A stretch of 64,000 nt of DNA. It comes from Pycnococcus provasolii. Taxonomy: Eukaryota; Chlorophyta; Pseudoscourfieldiophyceae; Pseudoscourfieldiales; Pycnococcaceae. Shown one piece after another: positions 29,431 through 36,790 of this stretch (positions are counted from its first letter, which is position 1; every line of letters begins with the position of its first letter). The stretch lies in assembly GCA_938743325.2 (NCBI GenBank), contig OW568880.1, positions 310,001 to 374,000 on the forward strand, given 5' to 3'. The notes below the pieces were generated by a model. It made no database searches, was not told the origin of the DNA, and saw only the letters and a program-made list of their open reading frames with translations. The position numbers and the translations under genes were made by a program.

Positions 29431-31161
29431 ATGATGGTGATGCTTAGGATGACAGTGGCGTCTGTCTGTGCGCTGACTTCAATCCTCTCGGTGTCACTCG
29501 GAGGTGTCGCGGGTCATACCTCCGCCGCGATTGGAATGCGACGCACGCTGCTTGATGATGACGGACTCGTGCTAGACTTTGATGTGGGAAAATTGTCGTT
29601 GGATTTTATTCGTGACGATGACCTTTTCAACGGACGCCTGCCAGACGTTTGCCGAGCGGAGGCTGTATCGAACATAGAGATGTGCTTCGAGAAAAAGGTG
29701 AAGACCATAAAGGAAAGTGTGGAGATTGAGCTTGAGGAAGAGACGGAGGCTTGTGAGATTCAACTTCAAGAGCAACTTGAGGAATTGAATGACGAGGAGG
29801 AGGACGACGAGGAGGCTGAGGAGGCTGAGGAGGAGGAGGAGGAGGAGGAGGAGGAGGAGGAGGAGGAGGAGCAGGAGGAGCAGGAGGAGGAGGAGCAGGA
29901 GGACGATGACGACGATGACGACGAGGATGATGACGACGAAGTTCGATCGTCCAAGAGGTTCAAGAAGCTCAAGAAGCACATCTCGAAGTATCGTGGACGT
30001 GGAAAGCATGGAAAGCGTGGAAAGCATGGAAGGCGTGGCCTTCTGATGTTCTCAAAAGTCTGGCGTGGCCGTGGCCGTGGACCGAAGCCTCGAGGCCGTG
30101 GATTTAAGGCTGGATTTAACGACGAGGAAGATGTCGTGGAGGTGCAGCGCAAGAGTGCCAAAAAGCCGAAGAAGAGTGCCAAAAAGCCGAAGAAGTCGAA
30201 GCAGAGCTTTAAAAAAGTTAAAAAAGGAGCATATGCAGCACGTAAACAGCTGGAGAAGATCCGTCAAAAAGCACGTGGCGTAGCCAACGCATATGGTCTC
30301 ATGAAAACGTGCATCAAGTTTGCTCAGCAAGCCGCATTCGCGAAAACAAGGGAAGAATTTGAGATGTTGAAGCAGGATACGGAATGCCTTAAGAATGAGC
30401 GCGAAACAGCTAAGGATTGTGCTATGGGAATAATTTGTGCGGATCAAAATGTGAAGGTGGCGGAGCAGAGTTTCAATAAAGCCCAGGAAATGATTGCAAC
30501 GATGAGCGGGGCGATTAACGATTGTTCGAGCAAGGATATCACTGCGGTGTATGAGTGTGTTAACGGCATGATTGGAGATCTGAAACCGAGTGCGATACAA
30601 GAGTCGCTTAAGGCTGTGAAGGAGGTTTCAATCTGCCCGACTCAAAATTTCCAGACTTTGGAGTTTGAGCCAGTTGAGGTGGTTGATGGAGAGCCGACCG
30701 AGGCAGCGAATCCGCCAGAGCCACCCCTATCCGAAACGACCGAGGCAGCGAATCCGCCAGAGCCACCCCTATCCGAAACGACCGAGGCAGCGAATCCGCC
30801 AGAGCCACCCCTATCCGAAACGACCGAGGCAGCGAATCCGCCAGAGCCACCCCTATCCGAAACGACCGAGGCAGCGAATCCGCCAGAGCCACCCCAATCC
30901 GAAACGACCGAGGCAGCGAATCCGCCAGAGCCACCCCTATCCGAAACGACCGAGGCAGCGAATCCGCCAGAGCCACCCCTATCCGAAACGACCGAGGCAG
31001 CGAATCCGCCAGAGCCACCCCTATCCGAAACGACCGAGGCAGCGAATCCGCCAGAGCCACCCCAATCCGAAACGACCGAGGCAGCGAATCCGCCAGAGCC
31101 ACCCCTATCCGAAACGACCGAGGCAGCGAATCCGCCAGAGCCACCCCAATCCGAAACATAG
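29431..31161 (+). CDS. Secreted low-complexity protein with 14-residue tandem repeats
   Basis: A 576-aa protein with a clear signal peptide (hydrophobic core SVCALTSILSVSLGGVAG). After it come, in order: a Cys-containing helical stretch (~75-115), a poly-Glu/Asp tract (~118-170), a strongly basic KKLKKHISKYRGRGKHGKRG region (~178-270) and a second helical Cys region (~285-400, with Cys at MKTCIKF, DTECLKN, KDCAMGIICAD, NDCSSKD and YECVNG). At the end are eleven copies of TEAANPPEPPLSET (or QSET), stopping directly after the last unit. No enzyme domain is seen. The charge blocks resemble matrix or mineral-binding proteins, but that is inference. The acidic and basic blocks look like insertions splitting one helical Cys domain. 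Confidence 0.75.
   Translation: MMVMLRMTVASVCALTSILSVSLGGVAGHTSAAIGMRRTLLDDDGLVLDFDVGKLSLDFIRDDDLFNGRLPDVCRAEAVSNIEMCFEKKVKTIKESVEIELEEETEACEIQLQEQLEELNDEEEDDEEAEEAEEEEEEEEEEEEEEEQEEQEEEEQEDDDDDDDEDDDDEVRSSKRFKKLKKHISKYRGRGKHGKRGKHGRRGLLMFSKVWRGRGRGPKPRGRGFKAGFNDEEDVVEVQRKSAKKPKKSAKKPKKSKQSFKKVKKGAYAARKQLEKIRQKARGVANAYGLMKTCIKFAQQAAFAKTREEFEMLKQDTECLKNERETAKDCAMGIICADQNVKVAEQSFNKAQEMIATMSGAINDCSSKDITAVYECVNGMIGDLKPSAIQESLKAVKEVSICPTQNFQTLEFEPVEVVDGEPTEAANPPEPPLSETTEAANPPEPPLSETTEAANPPEPPLSETTEAANPPEPPLSETTEAANPPEPPQSETTEAANPPEPPLSETTEAANPPEPPLSETTEAANPPEPPLSETTEAANPPEPPQSETTEAANPPEPPLSETTEAANPPEPPQSET
30697..31158 (+). repeat. Eleven 42-bp in-frame tandem repeats
   Basis: The unit encodes TEAANPPEPPLSET. 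Copies are near-identical; the main variant is one base, CTA (Leu) versus CAA (Gln) at codon 11, with the order L L L L Q L L L Q L Q. Because 42 is a multiple of three and no frame has a stop, other frames also stay open here; those are artefacts. The near identity implies recent expansion. Confidence 0.95.
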
Positions 31162-31515
31162 GAAACAGCGGAAGAGCTGGATGGGTATGAATAGACGCCA
31201 TCACATCATTTACTTGATGATTCTTTACAAGAAGTTGCTATGATACATTGATGAATAATATGTGTGTGCGATACAGCACACAGGAGAGCGCGCGCGAAGA
31301 GAGAATTGCCACGCGAGTTGCACGCCAACACACTTATGTTGGTAGAACTGCATAACGGTTGAAACAGAGGCGAACAAAGGCGCATTACAGGACAAAAGTG
31401 TTACACAAAAAGTGTTATTTGATATCTGTCAGTTGTTGTTTTCGGATCGGATTTCCGGGATTAAACCCCTGATTGATTCTCCACCACACAGTTTCCGCTC
31501 ATCTTTTCGTCGTAC
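31162..31515. other. Intergenic, no gene seen
   Basis: AT-rich 3' flank of the repeat protein and 5' flank of the PLP-binding protein. No telo-box, AACCCCGAA motif or RNA gene was recognised. Confidence 0.45.
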
Positions 31516-32418
31516 ATGGCCTGTTCGTGGCGGCCCATCACGACGCGCAGCTGCCTCCTCCGCTTCAGGTCCGCCTTCGCACTACGTGGTAGCCGCCACC
31601 ACAGCAGCAGCAGCAGCAGCAGCAGCAGCGTTCGCAGCAACCCTGTGATGGCGGAGGCGGCACCGGCATCAGCCGTCCCGGACGTGGATGTCGCAGGAAA
31701 CCTTGGACGCGTGCGCGCCGCCCTCGAGGAGACGCACGCGACGAAGAGTCTGACGCACACGACGCGGCTTGTTGCGGTAAGCAAGACGAAGCCGGTGGAG
31801 TTGCTGCAGGCTGCATACGACGCAGGCCAGCGTGACTTTGGCGAGAACTACGTGCAGGAGCTCGCGGAGAAGGCGCCGGAGATGCCGCTCGACATACGCT
31901 GGCATTTCATCGGTCACCTGCAGAGCAACAAGGCGAAGGTGCTGTGTGCGATCCCGAACCTTGCGGTGGTGGAGACGGTTGACACCGAGAAGCTCGCTCT
32001 CGAGCTGGAGAAGCGCTGGGTCGCGCTGGCTGACGAGCGCGCGGAGAAGGACCCGAGCTCTAAGGGCAGGGTGCTGAGTGTGTTCATCCAAGTGAACACG
32101 AGTGGAGAGGAGAGCAAGAGTGGCGTGGAGCCGCCTGACGCTGCACCTCTCGCGGCATTTATCACCGAGAACTGCGCCAACTTGAAGGTTGCTGGGCTGA
32201 TGACGATTGGCATGCCCGACTACACCGCCACTCCGGAGAACTTCGAGTGCCTGAAGAAGTGTCGCAGCGATGTTGCTGAGCGCCTTGGGCTGCCTGACGA
32301 GAACGTGCTCGAGTTGTCGATGGGCATGAGCAGCGACTTCGCGCTTGCGTCGGAGATGGGCAGCACGAACGTTCGCGTGGGCTCGACAATTTTCGGCGCG
32401 AGAAACTACAACAAGTAA
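31516..32418 (+). CDS. Pyridoxal-phosphate homeostasis protein (YggS/PROSC family)
   Basis: A 300-aa protein. Residues 1-44 are Arg/Ser-rich with a poly-Ser run and look like a mitochondrial or plastid targeting peptide. The conserved TIM-barrel begins after Met45. Motifs: RLVAVSKTKP (Lys90 binds PLP), GQRDFGENYVQEL, IRWHFIGHLQSNKAK, VFIQVNTSGEESKSG, GLMTIGM, and the C-terminal LSMGMSSDFALASEMGS and VRVGSTIFGAR. The family carries PLP without a known reaction and keeps B6 vitamers and amino acid pools balanced. Met45 (MAEAAPASAV) sits exactly at the end of the presequence, so leaky initiation could give organellar and cytosolic forms. Confidence 0.93.
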   Translation: MACSWRPITTRSCLLRFRSAFALRGSRHHSSSSSSSSSVRSNPVMAEAAPASAVPDVDVAGNLGRVRAALEETHATKSLTHTTRLVAVSKTKPVELLQAAYDAGQRDFGENYVQELAEKAPEMPLDIRWHFIGHLQSNKAKVLCAIPNLAVVETVDTEKLALELEKRWVALADERAEKDPSSKGRVLSVFIQVNTSGEESKSGVEPPDAAPLAAFITENCANLKVAGLMTIGMPDYTATPENFECLKKCRSDVAERLGLPDENVLELSMGMSSDFALASEMGSTNVRVGSTIFGARNYNK

Positions 32419-32732
32419 GAAGAGAAAGAAAGAAAATATTCTTTTGTGTTTTTTTTTTCAGATATTACACAACCACTACGTACTAGCTTCAGCTCAGTAG
32501 CATAGAGCAGAGAGCAGCAAACCTGTCTCTCTGGTGTTATCTCTCTCTCATGGTTTCGTGCACACACGTGTATGTACCGTACCCGTTCTCCTCTCTCTCT
32601 CTCACTCTCACTCTCTCTCTACCTCACCACACCTCACCTCACCTCACACACCGGCACCGCCGCTTCCAACAGTGTAATCTTGGCGGCGGCTCTTGTTTTT
32701 GTCTCGGACGTTATCTTTTCAGTTATCGGCTT
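32419..32732. other. Convergent intergenic region with CT-rich repeats
   Basis: This region lies between the 3' ends of the PLP-binding protein and eIF1. It contains a (CT)n/CTCA tract at about 32588-32620 followed by a CACCTCACCTCACCTCAC run. No gene is visible. Confidence 0.5.
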
Positions 32733-33101
32733 TTAGAAGCCGTGCATGATAATGTTGTCCTTCTTGACGAGTTCGGTTTCGACGAGAAACTGCTGCACGT
32801 TCCTCCTCTGGTCACCCTGGATTTGGATCACCTCACCGAGTTCGTCGTCCTGCACGATGGTTCCGTTGCAGTTGAACTTCTTCCTGAATTCTTTGAGCAC
32901 CTTCTTGAAGTCGTAGCTTGGATTGAGGCCTTGTACGGTGGTCAGAGACTTGCGTCCATTCCTCTGCTGCACTCGTATGTGCACTTTGTTGGCGGCCACA
33001 GGCGCGCTCCCTCCCGTGGGGTCTTTTTGTTGCTTCGCGTCCTCGAACGCGTCAAAGGCACCCGTCAGGCCTCCGATGTTCAGCTCAAGCGAGTCGGTCA
33101 T
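32733..33101 (-). CDS. SUI1: Translation initiation factor eIF1 (SUI1)
   Basis: A 122-aa protein in one exon. The SUI1 fold covers residues ~38-120: HIRVQQRNGRKSLTTVQGL, FKKVLKEFRKKFNCNGTIVQ, ELGEVIQIQGDQR, NVQQFLVETELV and the conserved C-terminal IIMHGF. eIF1 binds the 40S P-site region and enforces start-codon selection. The N-terminal tail is variable, as expected. Upstream lies a sense-oriented telo-box (33429-33421), a site often found at plant translation genes. Confidence 0.96.
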   Translation of the reverse strand: MTDSLELNIGGLTGAFDAFEDAKQQKDPTGGSAPVAANKVHIRVQQRNGRKSLTTVQGLNPSYDFKKVLKEFRKKFNCNGTIVQDDELGEVIQIQGDQRRNVQQFLVETELVKKDNIIMHGF

Positions 33102-33650
33102 AAAACAACCGAACTTTTTTTAAAAGATAGAAAGCCTAACAAGAAGGCTAGTTATATAGGAGTGTAGTGAAAACTGAAAACGACTTCCTGAAAAGAAAAG
33201 ACGCGTGAGACTAATAATGGGACTAATGGCCGAATGGAGGGGAGGGGGGAGCTGTGCACTTGCGGGTGCGCCGGGGCCGGGCGGGGGGGAAGAAAACAAC
33301 CCTGGTGCCTGGGAAAAAACCCGGGGAGGGGAAACCAACTTCTGGGGGTCCCCTGCTTCGTCCTCCAAGGCTCCATGCAGACAACGCACGGGAAACCCTA
33401 AAAAAAACAAGTAGTATGCGTTAGGGTTTGGAGTGGGGTTTGGGTTAGTTCGGGGTTTGGGTTAGGCTGAGGTCCCGACACCTGGTCCCGACCGACGTTC
33501 GGGGACGGGTTCCATCCCCCCCCTTTTATACTTTTAATCCGTTTCCGGCAAAGAAGGTACAGTCATCCATGGACGACTGACGACATCGGATTCGTCACCA
33601 ACTGGTGTGTCGCGTGAAGAATCAACGAACACAACCATAAATATCGCTTT
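33102..33650. promoter_or_regulatory. Divergent promoter region with two telo-boxes
   Basis: AAACCCTAA lies at 33393-33401 and its reverse TTAGGGTTT at 33421-33429; each is in sense orientation for one of the two divergent genes (the transporter and eIF1). TTCGGGGTT is at 33449-33457, and GGGTTTGGGTTAG-type sequence lies around it. No coding frame is credible. Confidence 0.5.
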
Positions 33651-34832
33651 TTGAGCAATAGTGTTTACCACAGCACTGTAATAACCGCAATGGCTATGAT
33701 CAAGCACTACATCTTACTGACCGTAAGCCTACTGAGCGTCTCCACCGCCGCGCTCGTGTTCGTATCCTTCTCTGATGATGGCTCTGATGGGAAACCTGAA
33801 GGATTCCCGCCACCTCTCGCACTCGCAGCGTGGAGGCTGCAACTCACAACCGTATTTCTCTTGGCGCTGGCGTACAGGGACTACAAAAATATTAACGACG
33901 ATGTCGTGACGAAGTACTCCGCCAACGCGACGAGTACGACAGCCAAGCTTCTGGGAAGTGGAGTCTGCCTTGCCGTGCACTTCGCCGCGTGGGTCGCAAG
34001 CCTGCAAAAAACAAGCATCGCGCACAGCCTGCTCTTCGTGTCCACAACACCCATACTCATCGCCGTCGTCACGGCTGCCAGGCACGTGCGCGCGTCGTCG
34101 TCGATTTCGTGCTCCGCGAGCGTTCGCGCGGAACTCGGCGCAGCCGCGTTGGGTTTCGTCGGCGCGGCGATGCTCGCTATGGACAGGCAGAATGCGCAGA
34201 AGGGCGTCTCACCGAGCTTAAGTGGTGACGCCGCGGCGTTTGTTGGCGCAGTGGCGATGGTGGGATACGTGCTTGTGGGCAGCGAGCTAAGGCAGTGGCT
34301 TCCACTTGGACTGTACGCCACCCCAGTCACGGGAGTTGGCGCAGCCTTGCTGACCGTCGCCACGGCGTGCATGCCCACGTACGGCGGCGGTCCGGCGATG
34401 GCCTTCGCGTGGTTGACGCGAGCAGACTGGCTGTGGCGTGTCGCGTACCTCGCCGTCGGGCCAGGCTTGCTCGGCCACACGGCATTCAACGCGCTGCTCA
34501 AGCACATTTCCCCTCTCGTCATCACGCTCGCGCTCACGCTCGAGCCTGTTGTGGGCACGCTGCTCGGCGCGGCGTTGAGCATGTGCGACGCCCCATCTTG
34601 GTTCGCTATGTGCGCGGGCGTGGTGATTGTTGGCGCGACGGTCGTGAGCGCCGTCGCGCCTAAGATGCTTGCGAGTGATGGTGATGATGATGCAGAGAAT
34701 TCAAAGCGCGTTTCTTCCCGTTCTTCGACGAACTTGGAAGAGGAGGCGGACGAGGACGAGGATGAGGAGACGACGCTCGCATCGAGCGAACTCGTGCCTC
34801 TCGTCCCTATGAATAGGAGTCCTGAGTCCTGA
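33651..34832 (+). CDS. EamA/DMT-family membrane transporter
   Basis: A 393-aa protein; the true start may be Met14 or Met16 (MAMIKHYILLTVS). Hydrophobicity suggests about ten membrane spans in two five-helix EamA halves: AWRLQLTTVFLLALAYRDY, SIAHSLLFVSTTPILIAVV, LGFVGAAMLA, then a second half with AYLAVGPGLLGHTAFNALL, ISPLVITLALTLEPVVGTLL and MCAGVVIVGATVVS. The pair of repeated halves and the conserved LEPVVG near the end are typical of drug/metabolite transporters. The C-terminal ~60 residues are acidic and cytosolic. The substrate and membrane cannot be told. Confidence 0.88.
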   Translation: MSNSVYHSTVITAMAMIKHYILLTVSLLSVSTAALVFVSFSDDGSDGKPEGFPPPLALAAWRLQLTTVFLLALAYRDYKNINDDVVTKYSANATSTTAKLLGSGVCLAVHFAAWVASLQKTSIAHSLLFVSTTPILIAVVTAARHVRASSSISCSASVRAELGAAALGFVGAAMLAMDRQNAQKGVSPSLSGDAAAFVGAVAMVGYVLVGSELRQWLPLGLYATPVTGVGAALLTVATACMPTYGGGPAMAFAWLTRADWLWRVAYLAVGPGLLGHTAFNALLKHISPLVITLALTLEPVVGTLLGAALSMCDAPSWFAMCAGVVIVGATVVSAVAPKMLASDGDDDAENSKRVSSRSSTNLEEEADEDEDEETTLASSELVPLVPMNRSPES

Positions 34833-35362
34833 CGCGTGACGCGTGACGAAGAAGGCAGGCACGACCATCTGACTGAATAGTCTAGTACGTGTACTATTTT
34901 ATAAACAAGGCAACAGCAGCATGTGTACAGTACAGTAGTCACACAATAAATACAACCCACAACAAAAAACTTGTACAGAAATTGTAAAAGTTCCAAAATC
35001 ATGTACGGGTCCAGTCACCGTAACCCTAACCCCCAAACCCCCTGGAGCTCAGATTTTTTCACATGAAATGCGAGAATGAGGGGTGGAAAATGAAACTTCT
35101 CCCGCACCGCGTTGTGAGAATCGGTTCAAGAGAGTGGTCACTTTTCCACCCCGGGGGGGGCCCGAAAACGCCTCGATTCCCCTCTGGGCAAAGCACGAAC
35201 GAAGCAGGCCAAGGCGAATTTAAGTTTAGTTCGTTTACGCGCAAAGCAGGCTGTGTTTTGTGTGTTTTATACCTTTGTTTTGGCGCCCAAAACCTTGTTA
35301 TTCGTCGACGCACTGCGCTGCCTGCCTGATTCTTCATCGATTGTGCTCACACAACAACAGAC
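34833..35362. other. Intergenic, telomere-like word
   Basis: This holds the 3' flank of the transporter and promoter of the RING-CH-like gene. CGTAACCCTAACCCCCAAACCCC near 35019-35041 is a degenerate telomere-like stretch about 330 bp before the next start. No gene is seen. Confidence 0.45.
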
Positions 35363-36274
35363 ATGTCGGATTCTCCTCGTGAGGATCAACGGGATCATAC
35401 CACGTCTTCTCGACATCAACATCAGCAACCTCAATTGAGCAGCAGCAGCAGCGGCACTTACGACGGTGGCAGTCGACAGACTCGTGACTTGGAGGAGGAG
35501 CAGCGCATGATCGTCGTTGTCGGCGGCGGAGGAGGATCGTCGTCAACAGGCAATAATCATAATCATAATCAAATGAAGATGATGAAGAAAAAGAGGAGGC
35601 AAACAACAAGGAAGAAGATGAACAACAACAACAACAACAACGTCAGCAAAAAACATGACAAAAACAACGGAATCTTCAAAATCTTCTGTGCGTCCATCTT
35701 CTCTTTCTATTTACTCGTCCGGACAGCAACGAACGATTACAGGAGCAGCAACGACAACAACGCCGTGCGGACAGAAGAGGAGGAGATTGATTGGAAGGAC
35801 GACGAGGACGAGGAGGTGGTGTGTGGATACTGCCTGTCGCACGATTTCGACGCAGATACGAGTGAGATTATTCGTCGAGTCCGCCCAGCCAACGTGCTCC
35901 GTCGCATCGTCACACTGATTCGCACACAAAGCATTCAAGCTGCAACGAGTGAGAATCTGACGCGCATTTCATCTCTAACGAATCTCAGCAATCAGGCACG
36001 GCTCGTTCGTCCTTGTGCGTGCAAGACACCCGTGCACGTGGGTTGTCTGAATCGCTGGCGATGGCAGAAGTGGCGGCACTTAGGCCACATCGAGCGGCGC
36101 TGCCGCGTGTGTGCTCATCCCTTCGATTTGCGCGTGCTCGAGGAGCCAGGAAGTGAGCCTCACACGCCCACCACACGAGCTCGGCGGCATCGCGTTCGTC
36201 GCGCGGCTCGCACGGTCGGCACATACGCTCTTGGGATCTTTGTCGTGTGTTCGCGTACGTGGCTTCGCGCCTGA
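35363..36274 (+). CDS. RING-CH (MARCH-like) zinc finger protein with a long insert
   Basis: A 303-aa protein. The N-terminus is low complexity (Ser, His/Asn and Asn runs). A hydrophobic stretch at ~104-120 (FKIFCASIFSFYLL) may be a membrane anchor. Zinc ligands follow a C4HC3 RING-CH order: Cys154/Cys157 (VCGYC), Cys218/Cys220 (PCAC), His225, Cys228 (HVGCLNRW) and Cys247/Cys250 (CRVC). The HxxCLxxW core is typical of RING-CH E3 ubiquitin ligases. Two oddities: 60 residues separate the first two ligand pairs, and the CxC-to-His spacing is short (4 instead of ~7). A second hydrophobic stretch near 285-300 could be another anchor. E3 activity is inferred. Confidence 0.7.
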   Translation: MSDSPREDQRDHTTSSRHQHQQPQLSSSSSGTYDGGSRQTRDLEEEQRMIVVVGGGGGSSSTGNNHNHNQMKMMKKKRRQTTRKKMNNNNNNNVSKKHDKNNGIFKIFCASIFSFYLLVRTATNDYRSSNDNNAVRTEEEEIDWKDDEDEEVVCGYCLSHDFDADTSEIIRRVRPANVLRRIVTLIRTQSIQAATSENLTRISSLTNLSNQARLVRPCACKTPVHVGCLNRWRWQKWRHLGHIERRCRVCAHPFDLRVLEEPGSEPHTPTTRARRHRVRRAARTVGTYALGIFVVCSRTWLRA

Positions 36275-36646
36275 TATTGAAAACACAAGCACTGGCCATT
36301 CATTGTGACCAAGCAAGTTGTGACAAGCAAAACAGAACAACCGGTCAAACCATTCAAAAAGAGAAAGACGAGGAAGCCGACGAGCAGTCGTGAGTCATGA
36401 GTGGTAAAAAAGGTGAAGGACGATAGGTACAGTACATCCTGCATGTAAAACCTTTTTACCGTACATACCAGCCATGATCAACGTCGTAACGAACCTGTCG
36501 CATGAGCCATGGAGGCATGGAGCGATGAGCGATGAGCGATGAGCGATGAGGTCGTCGTCGCATGCGCAGCAATATGATGAAGGGTACTCCGAGTGGTATA
36601 AATGTGGTCAACGACGTGAAATGAACTGAAATGTACAGTAGTTTGG

Positions 36647-36678
<32 letters not shown>

Positions 36679-36790
36679 GACCAGCTGCTTTTTCTCGAAG
36701 AAACAAACACACGTCAACGGGAAAGTGTATGCGCACCGTGCTAATCCTGCGAAACCCATTCCGTTCGAAGAAAGAATTCCGCTGGTACAC
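36275..36790. other. Intergenic with simple repeats
   Basis: This contains four copies of a 7-bp unit (GATGAGC) at about 36521-36550 and a (TTG)n run at 36646-36679. The TTG run creates a false poly-Leu N-terminus in frame with the next gene, which was excluded. No other feature is seen. Confidence 0.55.

Noticed and set aside
30697-31158. CRISPR-like direct repeats
   Set aside because: Units are contiguous without spacers and encode protein.
30608-31243. Open frames on both strands across the 42-bp repeats
   Set aside because: A repeat length divisible by three without stops keeps other frames open automatically; only the frame with the signal peptide is real.
36647-36790. Poly-Leu N-terminal extension of the CTFxP protein
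   Set aside because: It is translated from a (TTG)n repeat in the promoter; the ATG at 36791 is a better start.
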